Origin: Dryocosmus kuriphilus
Taxonomy: Eukaryota > Arthropoda > Insecta > Hymenoptera > Cynipidae
Assembly: GCA_038277395.1 (NCBI GenBank)
Contig: CM076190.1
Coordinates: 244,199,256-244,263,255, forward strand
Reading direction: 5' to 3'
Length of the DNA stretch: 64,000 nucleotides
A program made the position numbers and the translations under genes. Positions 1 through 10,830 of the stretch are shown piece after piece (the stretch's first letter is position 1; each line of letters starts with the position of its first letter). The notes beneath the pieces were generated by a model. That model did no database searches and was not told the origin of the DNA. It saw only the letters and a program-made list of their open reading frames with translations.

Positions 1-380
1 GCGAAAGAGAGAATTACCGGGCAAAGATGGCTCCTCACAAGGGGTCTTGGGACAACGGACTTCATCTGAAGCAGATCCTCGTGCCCGTCATGCGGGTGGG
101 AGGAGAAAGGGCTCCAGGAGCACCCCTTGAAAAGGGAGACGGAAGGATCTAGGGCTCTGAAACCACAGGGCCTTACCTTTGTACACGCACGGGGTGGGAC
201 TTGGTACCACAACAGAGTGCGGAAAATGCGGTGTGGCACAATGGACTTATAGTCTGAGTGCCGGGGGAGAAGGTGGTGTTAGTACGTTGGGGCCGTCAGG
301 CCGAGTCCCGCGCTCAGTCCTTAAGAAGGATTTCCATCTCCTCCTCCGCCAAACAATAAAAAAAACAAAACGCGCTGCTT
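1..380. other. GC-rich block with A-rich end, possible retroelement 3' end
   Basis: This stretch is much richer in G and C than its surroundings and ends near 345-370 in an A-rich run (CAATAAAAAAAACAAAAC). That is the look of the 3' end of a non-LTR retroelement or SINE. No protein I recognise is encoded on either strand, and the open stretches start at non-ATG codons. The left boundary is outside the window. Classification is a guess. Confidence 0.25.
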
Positions 381-655
381 TAACAGTTATCTCGTTGTGG
401 GGCTGGCGGGCGAAAGTATCAAACGCGTTTAAAGTCTCTATAGTACTCACCTTCATTGACTTTCGCTCAACAAGATTCTTCTTTGGAGTGAAGTATCATT
501 TAAGGTAACTGTATTAGAAGTTTGGGATTATTGAGCATTTTCGTATCCTGGAATGGTCCTAGTGGGAACAGCAACTTGATCACCTCCAAAAGTTTTTTGG
601 AGGTCGGCGTGCGTGTCCTCAATGTTTTATCGAACTGAGGTTATTGATCGTTAAA
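381..655. other. No gene recognised
   Basis: Mixed-composition sequence just upstream of the first ATG of the next pseudogene. It could be its 5' untranslated or promoter region, but I see no clear motif. Confidence 0.3.
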
Positions 656-1850
656 ATGGTGAAAACAAGAAAGAAGTCCGACTGCTGTATTTTGGGAAGT
701 ACGCAGGAATTAGATGGTGCAGTCCTTCCAACTTATCAAGGTGTGATGAGACACTACCGTTTTTTTGAAACTATTGAAAAATTAAGCCTAAGGGTTATGA
801 CCCACCTCATGCCACGATTGGTGACATATTGAACTTCAGAATAGACGAAATTTAGAAGAAAGCATCGATTCCTATTATTGTAACGACAGCTATTCAAAGA
901 AACTTAAAAAATACGATGAAAAACTAAAGAAATTAAAGGCAAATCACACAAAGTATGATGACACTTACCCAAAACTGCTAGAATTCTATTAATTATCTAC
1001 TCGTCTCTTTGACATAGCAGCCTGCATGTGTGCATACCTTAATCAGTGCAAGTTTAACCTTGAAGGCAAAGTACCTGAAAAAGAATGTATTTTCTAGAAT
1101 GACCAGAGACAAGAAAGAAGAATGGTTATCAGTGAAGTTGATCTAAGCACGGTCAGAAAGCTACGGCAAAAATAAGTACGGAAATGGAACGTTTAGAACA
1201 GTTAAAACGTCCTGAAGGGAAACAGATGCAAACATACTTACGTGCGTCTTATTCAGATTCAGTTGAATCTTACACATCCAAACATCCAGCGGTTGTAAAG
1301 GAAGACCCAAAATTCCATCCTTGTAATTTGGACGCCACTTTTAATTTAGAACCTGCAAAAGTAATATGCAAAAACGTTCAGATAAAATTTTCAGCAGTGG
1401 CCCAGAGGGTGTTACCGTAGGGGTATCGTAGACCGAGATGCTGCAGATGCTGTTTGTGCTGCGTTCCATGACTTCGGAAAGCATCTTCGCCTGAAACAAT
1501 AAGAAATACCAATTATTGACATAAACAAAGTGCGCAGGGAGAGGGAGAGAAAGTACGGTGTAACCTTCAGTGTATTGGAGAATATAGGGTCATAAATGCT
1601 CTGTACCTTGATGGTAGACGAGATGAGACTCCGAGTTTGCACCTTATCGATGATGGTAAGATGCGCAGAAAGACAGAGTATAAAGAGCATATTACTCTCC
1701 TTGAGGAGCCTAATTCTTCTTACTTAGGTCATGTTCCTCCATTTTCCAAAACGGCTGTTGACATCAGTAAAGCTCTTTTTGAATTCTTGACGGAAAAATG
1801 CTATGGCCTATCAGAGCTGCGATGGATTGGAAGCGATGGAGACAAAACGA
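656..1850 (+). pseudogene. N-terminal half of a decayed, transposon-associated gene
   Basis: Starts at an ATG (656) with MVKTRKKSDCCILGSTQELD and then shifts frame several times with many stops. Recognisable blocks, in order: LFDIAACMCAYLNQC (cysteine-rich), an acidic/charged middle, IDINKVRRERERKYG, then EYKEHITLLEEPNSSYLGHV and LSELRWIGSDGD. This order matches a multi-copy arthropod protein family I remember as repetitive and transposon-like, in which the last block reads like IGCDGT. A catalytic Asp of an RNase H-type fold there is my inference. Homology stops near 1850, where a minus-strand Gypsy integrase begins. The matching C-terminal half lies on the same strand at 9540-10325, so this looks like one gene split by an insertion. 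Function is not established; only the family resemblance and the decay are clear. Confidence 0.6.
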
Positions 1851-1869
1851 AAATGGGAACCTTAGGAAT

Positions 1870-2509
1870 ATTCTATATCCGGAATATGTTTGGCTCAACG
1901 AGTGTGAGTGCCAAAACAGAGAGTACCAAATAAACGACCCAGTTCTCTCATGACACGTTAAATGGGGTTGCTTTGAGGATGTCTAACAGAACAAAAAAGT
2001 GGTTGAATTTCAATTTAGCGCAATCTCTTCGTTCAAATGGGTGACGTAAATGGAGTACCATTATCTGTTAATAACCTGTTGGGCTTTCCCATTTCCGGAA
2101 TATATAAATCATAAATCTTCTTTATCGCATTCTTAGTGTCATTCCACTTAACAGGACATAGCTTAACATTTTTTGAAAATGCATCCAAGCAAACAAAGAT
2201 GTGTTTAACTCCACCAGTGGAGGCAGGCAAAGGACCAAAGAAATCAACAGTCACGAGGCCGCTCGGTTCTGACGAATAAACCTGGTGAAATTCACCCTTT
2301 ATCTTTACATTAGCGTATTTAACCTTACGACACAAGTCGCACGAAACAATGAATATCCTAATCTCCCTGTTCATACCCCTCCAGTGGTAGAAGCGCTGGG
2401 TATACATCAGTGTTTTATAAACACCAGGTTGACCGAGTTTACAATGAATCTGTACTATTAATTTTAAAGTTAAATTTTGCGGAAGGACAATTTGCCATTT
2501 ATGCGTCAT
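1870..2509 (-). pseudogene. Gypsy integrase (truncated)
   Basis: The zinc-binding HHCC region is visible: HCKLGQPGVYKTL and FYHW supply the histidines, and SCDLCRK the cysteines. The catalytic core follows with VDFFGPLPASTGG (first Asp) and LLTDNGTPF (second Asp). After a stop near 2033, the same protein resumes in pieces as RHPQSNPI and RELGRLFGTL, where the DDE glutamate would sit, then THTR and AKHIPDIEYS. Sequence ends near 1870, before the GPY-type C-terminus. The enzyme would join the element's cDNA to the chromosome. At least two stops or frameshifts make it non-functional. Confidence 0.85.
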
Positions 2510-2603
2510 TTTATTGCAGTGAAATAATACTTTGTTATGGGATTTAAAGCGATCTTTATATTGGGATGAATCAAGAGCATCGATGATCTTTTTAATGTAA
2601 GGA

Positions 2604-3170
2604 TCATTGAGTTGGTTTCCAATAATTTTGTTTAAAATCTATTTTTATTTCTTTACCCAAAATCAGTATGGAACAATTCATTTCTTCTGTAGGAACCGGC
2701 AAGTTGATTAATAGATTGTCAATACACAGTTCTCTGCGCTCAATGTTTTCAAATCCACCCATTGGGTTTCTGCTGAAAAAATCTGCTACGACATTATCGC
2801 GTCCCGCACAATATTCAACATTAAACCCATATTGATGTAAAATGATGCTCCATCGGATCAATCTAGAATTAAAGTGTGGTATTGAATTCAAACAGGTCAA
2901 GGCCTTGTGATCAGTAACTACAGTAAATTCTCCCCATAATAAAAGATCTCTGAGTTTGGCTACCGAATAAGTGATAGCCAAAAGCTCCTTTTCAGTTGTA
3001 GTGTAATTATCTTCCGCCTTGCTCAAACATCTGCTAATGAGAGGTTCCACGTTAGGATTCCAGTCTTTATCAAATTGATAAAAGATTCCGCTTATTCTCA
3101 TATTCGATGCGTCAGTTTGCAATCTAAGTGGTACACCGGGTATAACATGATCTAGTGAAATGCAATTCAA
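2604..3170 (-). pseudogene. Gypsy RNase H domain with RT/RNase H tether
   Basis: Carries the classic Gypsy RNase H signature: LQTDASNMRISGIFYQ (catalytic Asp in TDAS), AEDNYTTTEKELLAI (catalytic Glu), FTVVTDHKALTCL (catalytic Asp) and GRDNVVADFFSR (final Asp). It normally degrades the RNA strand during reverse transcription and follows RT in the same polyprotein. The domain itself is open, but it is cut off from RT upstream and from integrase downstream by stops. Confidence 0.88.
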
Positions 3171-3179
3171 TAACGAATA

Positions 3180-4090
3180 GCGAATAGTCTATAATAGTTA
3201 CATACACCGAAAAATTGCTGAAGCTGACTTAAATTTTTTGATGTAGCAAATTGTTTGATAACCTCTAATCGATCTTGCGGAGGCTTCTCTCCGTTCAGAT
3301 ATAACTCATATTCAACAAAATTTACCATTGATTGACAAAAAGCGACTTCTTTAATTTTAAAGTGAAATGTGATTTTCTAGTACTTCGAAAATTGATGATA
3401 AAGCATGAAAATGTTCGGAGGCGTTACCGGAGGCAGCAATTAACAAATCATCCATATAGGTTGTCAGAATATTGTCAAATTAATTACCTAACGCAAGACT
3501 TAAAGCACGAATGAAAGCCGAACTCACAATCTTAATACCAAAATGGAGTCTGCGGAATTGATATAACTTCGATCCAAATAAAAAAGCAGTATATTTACGC
3601 GAATCGCGGTGCAACAGAATTTACCAATACCCGTTTGCAAGGTCGGTTGTGGATATATGAGTCACACCATGAAACTTTTGTAATAACTCGTTTATTAGAG
3701 GAGGCGATTCATTATCGGCTACAATGATTTCATTAACAAAGCGTGCATCTAAATACACTCGTATCGTTTTATCTTTACGAACGACAATCCTTATTGGGTT
3801 GCAATAAGGACATGTCTACAGTTTCATGATGCCGTTCTTTAACATCTCTTGTATTTCTTCATCCACTAATTCGCGGTAAACAAACGGTACTGGATATGTT
3901 TTTGTCACCCACTGTTTTGTGCGGTTTCCCTTCTTTCAAATCGCATCATGACTTCTACAAACGCCGCTCGCTCCCAATCATCGAGACGTGCAAGTGAAGC
4001 TGAAATCTCTCGGACCTCGTTCTTGAATCCCGGAGAAACGGCTCCATCGAATTCTCTATCTGACTGATTAATATCCAGTTTCAATATGTA
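3180..4090 (-). pseudogene. Gypsy reverse transcriptase, broken
   Basis: Read in pieces on the minus strand. VPFVYRELVDEEIQEML and the block VVRKDKTIRVYLDARFVN are the early RT motifs. STTDLANGYW holds the first catalytic Asp. The active-site box reads LTTYMDDLLIAA (YMDD) at roughly 3440-3465. Several stops and frameshifts separate these pieces. It sits between protease and RNase H as expected for Ty3/Gypsy. Confidence 0.85.
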
Positions 4091-4096
4091 TCTAAA

Positions 4097-4660
4097 TTAA
4101 TCATTATCTTTACAATCAAACTCATTCTCAAAGACCAAATGACCACATGTCAATTCAATAAGAGAAATTTTATTATACACAGAATCATTTTTAACATAAA
4201 TAACGTTTTCAATTTGAAAAACATTCACAGATTTAGCACAAGAATCAATATTAAAAATTCCATTGCACACAGAATCAATGTGTTCATGAGGTTTCATACC
4301 ATCTTCATTTTGAGCTGTGTACGTAAATTTATCACACGAATTTATAACAGGAATTTTATCACACACAAAATCAATGTGATTATGAGGATTCTTACCACGT
4401 TCTATTCGAAAATGACATCTGTGGATTTATTACAATGTTTACGTTTCTCGGAAAATTCGTATTCAGCACCGAGTATTTGTATATACTTGACGTCATCTTC
4501 AACAGATCTCACGACTTTTTCGAATGGGGCTCGATCGAACAGGACCAACGACTCAGGGACAGCAGTACCGCCTATCGAAATCTAACGCTTCGTGTAATTG
4601 ATATCAACACCATTACCCAGGAACCAATCGTTTCCCATAATAATAGAATTTGATAATCGT
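4097..4660 (-). pseudogene. Gypsy protease-RT spacer, degraded
   Basis: Lies between the protease (4713-5027) and the first RT motifs. A minus-strand open stretch (4097-4366) has repeated Asn/Asp/Cys-containing segments and no domain I can name. Most likely the pol linker of the same Gypsy element. A plus-strand open frame over the same bases looks like a shadow. Confidence 0.4.
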
Positions 4661-4712
4661 GGCACAACCAAAAAAGATGTCAAATACGAATGTTTTCCCA
4701 CTCCTAATTCCA

Positions 4713-5027
4713 TCAAAATTTGTCGCTTAATCGCTGTCGGTTTTTTCCTATAGCTGTTCGCAAAACTACCTTTGTTACAGGAAATTCATCAATCTTTCCA
4801 TGCATCGAAATATATTCGTAAAAGTTCTTGGAAATACAAGTTATTTGACCTCCCGTGTCAATAAGAGACGGAACAGGCACATTAAAAAGAGACACAATTA
4901 ATTGGTGACACAGCGGGATAGCGGGTCTACCATTCGGTGTATTTTGACCAGAATCATAAGTCACGTTATTAGTCACGTCCTCAAACAAGTCATAATGATG
5001 TTGACGCATTGCTTGACCCGCCAGCAT
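4713..5027 (-). pseudogene. Gypsy aspartic protease
   Basis: Contains the retropepsin active site VPSLIDTGGQITCISKNF, with catalytic DTG preceded by two hydrophobic residues and followed by the flap-side sequence. The upstream part (RPAIPLCHQLIVSLFNV) is the usual first beta strand. Length is right for a retroelement protease domain, which would process Gag-Pol. The gag frame upstream is shifted relative to it. Confidence 0.8.
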
Positions 5028-5136
5028 CGCGCCAATAATCAGTTTAAATCAGTAGTGTGTTGTACATTATTAATGTGATTAGCTCGAGAAGTGAGCGGTG
5101 GAGGGGGAAAAGTCAAATTAGGAAGTCTAACTGAGT

Positions 5137-6025
5137 TTATCTGATCGATTTCATAACCACGATAGGCCTGTGATTGACCAATGTTCTCATGCCCTTGCCC
5201 CAAATGACAATAAAATGAATCATTACTTTGCTGAATTTTCGCAGCTTGCATTTTCTGCCGATAATTATTTCCATGCAAATTTCTATTTGAGAATTATCAT
5301 TGTTATAATTACTCTTAGAATTTATACTTCTCTTTTGATTATTAATTTTTTCAGAGTAAGTGGCATCCAGTTGAGCAAGTGCTTGCGTTATTTTGTTTAT
5401 ATCGGAAAAATCAGTAGCTGCTAATGCCTCGCGAACGCGAATTGGCATTTCTTGAATTATACTATAATGATTTTCATAAGCTTCCATAGGATGGACATAA
5501 CACTGAGCCTCTTTGACCTGTTCCAAGAAATATACTTGGCGATTACCCTTACTACCATCAAAACGTTTTGCAAGCCAAGCGCACTGTCCAAAATATTTAA
5601 TTTATTCTGCTCCTGGATACCTCTGACCTGAAAATATCTGTTTGAAGGTTCCAAAAGTTCGTTAGGATTTCGGGTTTCATTTTCGAATTTAGGAGGTTTT
5701 GACTCCATGTGAATTCCCTGCAAAACTTCGATCAGAGCATTGACTAGACGCGCACCAACATCTGTCTGTGGTTGTACATACTTTAGGGTCTGAGCAATTC
5801 GCATTGCTCTGTTTTTCTTTCATCTTTTATTCTAAATAATTCCCCCCTTAATTGGTCAGGTGTCATTTCCTCAATATTATCCATTTCGTTATTTAAATTC
5901 CGGCGTAAGTTAACAATATTTGTTCTATTATTAAAGCTATGCACACGTCTCGATTTGTCAATGCCCGGAAATAATTGGCCTTTTCTAGATCTCGCAGAAA
6001 TAGGAGTAATATTATTGCTACTCAT
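5137..6025 (-). pseudogene. Gypsy gag, frameshifted
   Basis: Starts at an ATG at 6025 about 36 bases inside the primer-binding site. The reading runs through three overlapping frames: an N-terminal basic part (SRKGQLFPGIDKSRRVHSF), a middle part with PPKFENETRNPNELLEPSNR, and a helical part with AYENHYSIIQEMPIRVREAL, ending in an Asn/Lys/Arg-rich tail. The PPKF...E..NPNELL phrase is typical of insect Gypsy capsids. No clean CCHC zinc knuckle is seen. Confidence 0.7.
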
Positions 6026-6060
6026 TAAACAGATTTTCTACAACAACAATATATCAAGTC

Positions 6061-6076
6061 CGATGTTCGGGCCCCA
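6061..6076 (-). promoter_or_regulatory. Candidate tRNA primer-binding site of the Gypsy element
   Basis: On the minus strand the sequence TGGGGCCCGAACATCG begins three bases after the LTR end (TTACA at 6080). A primer-binding site beginning with TGG, complementary to a tRNA CCA end, is expected exactly here. The matching tRNA was not identified. Confidence 0.5.
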
Positions 6077-6079
6077 AAA

Positions 6080-6125
6080 TGTAACATAAGCATTTTATTT
6101 TATTTTGAATTTTAAAAATTAATAT
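6080..6125 (-). repeat. Gypsy LTR edge, interrupted
   Basis: Read on the plus strand the LTR begins TGTAACATAAG, so on the element's own strand it ends TTACA, followed by the primer-binding site. After 45 bases the LTR is broken by the Penelope-like insertion. It resumes at 8417, as shown by the repeated TTTAAAAATTAATAT. The far end of the LTR is not resolved; it may lie anywhere up to about 9530. Confidence 0.6.
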
Positions 6126-6156
6126 TAAAAATTTCGATGTTACCAGTGAAATAATA

Positions 6157-6813
6157 AAGTAGAGTAGGTTATAGCCTTTCTGGTATTTTATTCGATGTTA
6201 GATGAAGAGAATGGTTTTTTATATAAAAAACATTGTTCTTCAGTAGGTTATTTTTGTAGACGTTTCGACCATATTTTTGGTCCTTTTCAAGACTGAATAC
6301 ATAAAGAAATTTATAAACATATATGAAAGATAATAATGAGGTTAGGATGTTTACCAAATGTGCAAATAACAATATTTACCTGACAACATTTATCGAGATC
6401 GCAGTGTTGTAGCATTAATGAACAAGTGTATAAAGTGAAAAATTTGACATTTTGGAATTAGTGATGTCCAAAAGATATAAAACCTTGTATTTAAGTCATA
6501 TTATTACCATTCTGTATTTTTAGGTTAGGTAACAAATTTGTAGTTTTAAATCTGTGAAAAAAGGAAAAAATTTTTAAGGTTGAATAAAATTTGAATGATT
6601 TAAAGTAAATCAAAATTGAAGTATATGCTTTAGATATAAATTTTAACTTACCAAAATCATTTTTTTAAAAAGAAATATTATATAATTTAGAAGGCTAAAA
6701 AAAGACACTTGCTTTGAGTTCTACATTTTGGAAAACTAAAGTCAGCTGTGAAATAATCATAATATGGATTGCGAATAAGCGGGAAATTTGAAAAGAAAAA
6801 AAAACTAATTTAT
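6157..6813 (-). repeat. Penelope terminal segment, copy 1
   Basis: Inverted copy of 7765-8416. It includes the phrase GGTCGAAACGT-type sequence (as its complement, near 6260-6280) and a GTCCAAAAGATATAAAACC segment. The two arms are nearly identical along about 640 bases, showing the element was young when it inserted or that the arms gene-converted. Confidence 0.8.
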
Positions 6814-6817
6814 ATAT

Positions 6818-7096
6818 CTACTTTACAAATTTAATGATGTTAGTGTAAATATCACTAAGATTATCAATGTCAGTTCTAAAATTTATTGAGTTTTTCTTAT
6901 TTTGAACATGTATCATTTCTAAAACAAGCCTCTTTTTTAAATTTTGTTCTATTTCAAGAATTTCTACTTCTTTAAAATCAAAACTGTGTTTAAAATCATG
7001 GGCATGTTGAGCTAATGCTGTAGTGTTTTGCTTATAGTTTTTGATTGATCCAGCATGTTCTATCATTCGTGTATGTAAAATTCTACTAGTTTGACC

Positions 7097-7127
<31 letters not shown>

Positions 7128-7765
7128 TATCACAATGGATACATTTAACTTTATAAACTACGTTAAATTTCAAATTGGTTGGTGTTAAGGTTTTCACAGA
7201 TTTAAAAATTTTTTTTTGTAAGGTATTTTCAGGTGTAAAAATGATTTGTAAATTTGATTTTTTTTAAATTCTATAAAATTGTTCTTGAAAATTATGTATG
7301 TATGGTAAGGTGATAATTTTTTTAATCTCTTTTGAGTCATTGGCATTACTAGAATTAATTTTAGTAAAATTGTGTGACTTTAAACTTTTATATCTTTCAG
7401 TGATTTTCTTCTATTTAATAAATCTAATGGATATTCATTATTAAGTAGAGTATTTTTCACTAATTTTAGGTTTTCGTTATGATATTTAACATGTGATAGT
7501 AGAATTGCTTTATCCGTTAGTGAAAAAATTACTCCAATTTTATTTGATAAGCTATGGTTAGAATGAAAATTTAAAAAACGTCCTGACCAAATTGGCTTCC
7601 TATACCAATTTGTGATAATTTTTTGATTTTCGATTTTAATGTTGAGATCAAGAAAATTTATGCTGTCATTAACTGATTTTTCTAAAGTAAATTTTAATTT
7701 GTAATTAATATTAATAAATCTATTTAAAATATTGTCAATTTTACTTTTTGGTAAACAAATTATAA
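6818..7765 (-). pseudogene. Penelope reverse transcriptase C-terminus plus GIY-YIG endonuclease
   Basis: Going down the minus strand from 7765: INYKLKFTLEKSVNDSINFL, then WYRKPIWSGRFLNF and SLTDKAILLSHVKYHN, which form the RT thumb region of Penelope elements. After frameshifts comes a GIY-YIG nuclease part, YIGQTSRILHTRMIEHAG, then NTTALAQHAHDFKHSFDF, VEILEIEQNLKKRLVLEMIH and SINFRTDIDNLSDIY. The RT catalytic core is missing. The YIG motif is preceded by a TA-dinucleotide run (7101-7130) that reads as repeated Tyr-Ile, so a microsatellite has grown inside the nuclease motif. Not functional. Confidence 0.85.
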
Positions 7766-8416
7766 ATTAGTTTTTTTCTTTTCAAATTTCCCGCTTATTC
7801 GCAATCCATATTATGATTATTTCACAGCTGACTTTAGTTTTCCAAAATGTAGAACTCAAAGCAAGTGTATTTTTTTAGCCTTCTAAATTATATAATATTT
7901 CTTTTTTAAAAAAAATGATTTTGGTAAGTTAAAATTTATATCTAAAGCATATACTTCAATTTTTATTTACTTTAAATCATTCAAATTTTATTCAACCTTA
8001 AAAATTTTTTCCTTTTTTCACAGATTTAAAACTAAAAATTTGTTACCTAACCTAAAAATACAGAATGGTAATAATATGACTTAAATACAAGGTTTTATAT
8101 CTTTTGGACATCACTAACTCCAAAATGTCAAATTTTTCACTTTATACACTTGTTCATTAATGCTACAACACTGCGATCTCGATAAATGTTGTCAGGTAAA
8201 TATTGTTATTTGCACATTTAGTAAACATCCTAACCTCATTATTATCTCTAATATATGTTTATAAATTTCTTTATGTATTCAGTCTTGAAAAGGACCAAAA
8301 ATATGGTCGAAACGTCGACAAAAATAACCTACTGAAGAACAATGTTTTTTATATAAAAAACCATTCTCTTCATCTAACATCGAATAAAATACCAGAAAGG
8401 CCATAACCTACTCTAC
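7765..8416 (+). repeat. Penelope terminal segment, copy 2 (inverted)
   Basis: Inverted partner of 6157-6813; contains GGACCAAAAATATGGTCGAA and a short open frame identical in kind to that of the other arm. Its outer end is at CCATAACCTACTCTAC, next to the 15-bp target repeat at 8417-8431. Confidence 0.8.
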
Positions 8417-9539
8417 TTTAAAAATTAATATCCTAGAAAATTAACATTTCATGAAGTGACCGAAAATTTCATCTGGAGAGAAAATTGTAAGTTCAAAAGA
8501 GCATTTAAAGAATTAGTTGAAATTGTCAAATAAACGAATGAAATAGATCGATGGCGAGAAGTTTCTTTTGGAATGGTTCATTGATAGACAGAGAGAGGCA
8601 TTTCAATTAGATATTGCGAAATATATTTAACATTGTCAGTTATACATTATCAAATGGCGAATCATTAGTAAACCGATAAATAGCATAAATTAATTTAATA
8701 TGAGCATAATAGAAATGAGAATTATGACAGGTTCTATAAGAAATAAACAAAATATTCACCCACAAAATTCATCATCCCAAAAGTTATAATTTAAAATTAT
8801 CGAGCTCGCTCGAAAGATATAATGAAACATACAAAATGTGATGAGGCGCAAATAAATTAGAGTTCGGATTGGAAGACGCAACCATGAGAAAAACTGTTAC
8901 TTAACGAAATCGTGATCCTGTACTTAGCCGTAGAAAACATATGATACACCCTTTTTCAGTCAATCTTAGAATTTATTCGTGTGATTTGTCGTTAGCTAAT
9001 AGTCCTGGCAGAACAATTATTAAGAAAAGTCCAATCAAAATTGACCAGCATCACACCATTCTGGAATTCAGCATTGGGCGTCACATTTCGGCGGCCATGG
9101 CACGATTAATTGGATATCGTTTTGGAATAGAGAAGAGGAAAGTAACACAAAATCACACTGAAAGGAAAACAATTTCTTTCAATGCCTACACTCTTTTGCA
9201 CAAACACACTTCTTTTCTTTTGAAAATCTTAATGCGTAAGTAAATACCTGCTTAGATGCAGCGGTTCGGCTCTAATGAACGTGGTTTTCGTCTTACGTTT
9301 GGGCGATATCCCTTTACAATTGTAGCTGGTTGCGTTACTCAAAGCGAACTGATCATCGGTGCTCGACATCGTAGCACCGCAAGAATCTTTCCATCGCGAT
9401 TATTACAATTTTCAGGAACGAGACAATCATGCTGCTAGTTATACGCGCGCTTTTCGGTTACTCTCGCGTGCTTGTGTTTTACCAATAACAGAGGAGAAAT
9501 CCACCACCACTTTTCATTACAATTAAATGCCGCCCATAA
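8417..9539. other. Probable remainder of the Gypsy LTR plus unresolved sequence
   Basis: Continues the interrupted LTR from the target repeat at 8417. No coding sequence I can support: small open frames at 8941-9243 and 9256-9438 have no recognisable motif. Either the LTR is about 1.1 kb or other material is present before the split pseudogene resumes near 9540. Confidence 0.35.
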
Positions 9540-10325
9540 GAATATTTTGCTCGCGGCATTATTCAAATCATATATCTTGCAGCAGCAGTCATATCTGTTA
9601 AATGGCCTGAAGGACTTGCAAACAGAGATACAGGGAACCATTCTAGATGGCTTACTTGTGCAAACGGAATATTACGTTTATATGTGAGAACAAAGGATCT
9701 AAGTCCAGAATTGATACAATTTTCAACATTCGTACTAAGATGTCTACGCTCCAGGATGTTTCACTATCAAGACATATCCAGCGTCTGAAAATGGCCTCAA
9801 GAATTCCCACCAAGGCCTGGCTCGGACTAAGAACTTACCACATGCCATGCAGAAAAAAGTTCACAAATTCATACAGGATAATGCTTACTTCGCTCATCCA
9901 GAAAATTTCCTAGCGTCTATGCTTTGTGATGGAAGAGAGAAGGTACGCGAGCAAGCAGTAAACCGTATTTTGGATCCAAGGATATCTACAAAAGAGAAAA
10001 AAGTTAGGCAGTTTAGAATCCCAAAAGTAAATCTCAACTCAAAGGATTAGACGGACATGCTAGACTGGGGAAATATGACAGTTACGGAGACACCACTTAC
10101 CTTGGAACTTTCTGATGACGAACTAAAGGCTCTCATAAGATCTGAGAAATCGAAATTTCTCTTGAACCGCTTACTTTCACACTCACAAGCTTTATAATGA
10201 ATGGTAAAGAACGTCATGATGGCTTCCGCTTGTTGGAACAGGACGGCTTCATCAAGTAACGACTTTTGGATGGAAAAATTATGTCATGCTTTGAGTCTAA
10301 GAAAGATTTCAAAACCGAGTAATAT
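9540..10325 (+). pseudogene. C-terminal half of the split transposon-associated gene
   Basis: Pieces in several frames read in order: IIQIIYLAAAVISVKWPEGL, HSRWLTCANGILRLYVRTKD, KKVHKFIQDNAYFAHPENFL, SMLCDGREKVREQAVNRIL, STKEKKVRQFRIPKVNLNS, DMLDWGNMTVTETPLTLELS and a final ERHDGF block. These follow the order of the C-terminal part of the same family seen at 656-1850 (for example HSRWLT..N.ILRLYV, N.YFAHPEN.L..ML and D.IDW....VTEPP). At least four frameshifts and several stops are present, so it is a pseudogene. Between the halves lie about 7.7 kb of Gypsy and Penelope sequence. Confidence 0.65.
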
Positions 10326-10329
10326 GCTA

Positions 10330-10689
10330 TATATTTGAGAAACGTGTCCGCGTGGAAGGATGGAAGGGATGGGCATAGGTGGGACCCGATCCGGAGCCCA
10401 ACAGTTCCATATATTTGGGATCAAAAACAGTATGCTTTATCTTAAAGACATCGGAACATGTTCTTTTAATGCAAGCCTGATGAAGAAAAATGTAAAAGGA
10501 AAGAATCTCAATTTTCGAATTTTTATGTAAAATTTAAAAAGTATCAGCGAAAATATGAACAGTAGAATTTTGAGACACCACAAGGTGTTTTTAGGGTTTT
10601 GTATTTTTACTGACATAGCAACTTTTGGGAGGGGTGGTATGCTGAATTTCGAAAAAAGGGAAATTCTGTCCACCCTAACCACCACTCCT
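10330..10689. other. No gene recognised
   Basis: AT-rich intergenic sequence between the split pseudogene and the left edge of the large duplication. No supported feature. Confidence 0.3.
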
Positions 10690-10830
10690 AATATCCCATT
10701 GTATCTGCCCTAGAACCCCTACTTCAAACTTTCCATAGTCCCCAGCCATTGAACTCCTACACCAAATTTTCAAAGCCTCCGCCATAGGTCTCCTACCCAT
10801 ACTTCCCATATCTGCTGTATTATACTAAGA
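10690..10830. repeat. Diverged ~38-bp minisatellite, short version
   Basis: About three to four imperfect units built on CCATAGTCCCCxCC(A/T)TxGAACxCC. The longer version of the same array is at 50625-50920. Units are strongly diverged. Confidence 0.5.

Larger units (their letters stand above)
1855..6080 (-). mobile_element. Gypsy (Ty3-type) LTR retrotransposon, internal region, 3' truncated
   Basis: Reads on the minus strand from about 6025 down to about 1870 in the order gag, protease, reverse transcriptase, RNase H, integrase, which is the Gypsy order (Copia would put integrase before RT). All domains carry frameshifts or stops, so it is dead. The 5' side keeps a primer-binding site and an LTR edge (see 6061-6125). 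The 3' side stops inside the integrase and no second LTR is visible, so the element is truncated against the pseudogene at 656-1850. The 5' LTR is itself interrupted by a Penelope-like insertion (6126-8416). Confidence 0.85.
6126..8416 (-). mobile_element. Penelope-like element, 5'-truncated, flanked by inverted terminal segments
   Basis: A minus-strand RT tail plus GIY-YIG endonuclease fragment (6818-7765) lies between two long inverted copies of its own terminal sequence (6157-6813 and 7765-8416). A 15-bp direct repeat, TTTAAAAATTAATAT, flanks the insertion at 6111-6125 and 8417-8431 and fits a target-site duplication. About 30 extra bases separate the left target repeat from the inverted segment; short extensions of this kind are known for Penelope elements. 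The insertion lies inside the Gypsy LTR, so it is younger than the Gypsy element. Confidence 0.85.
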
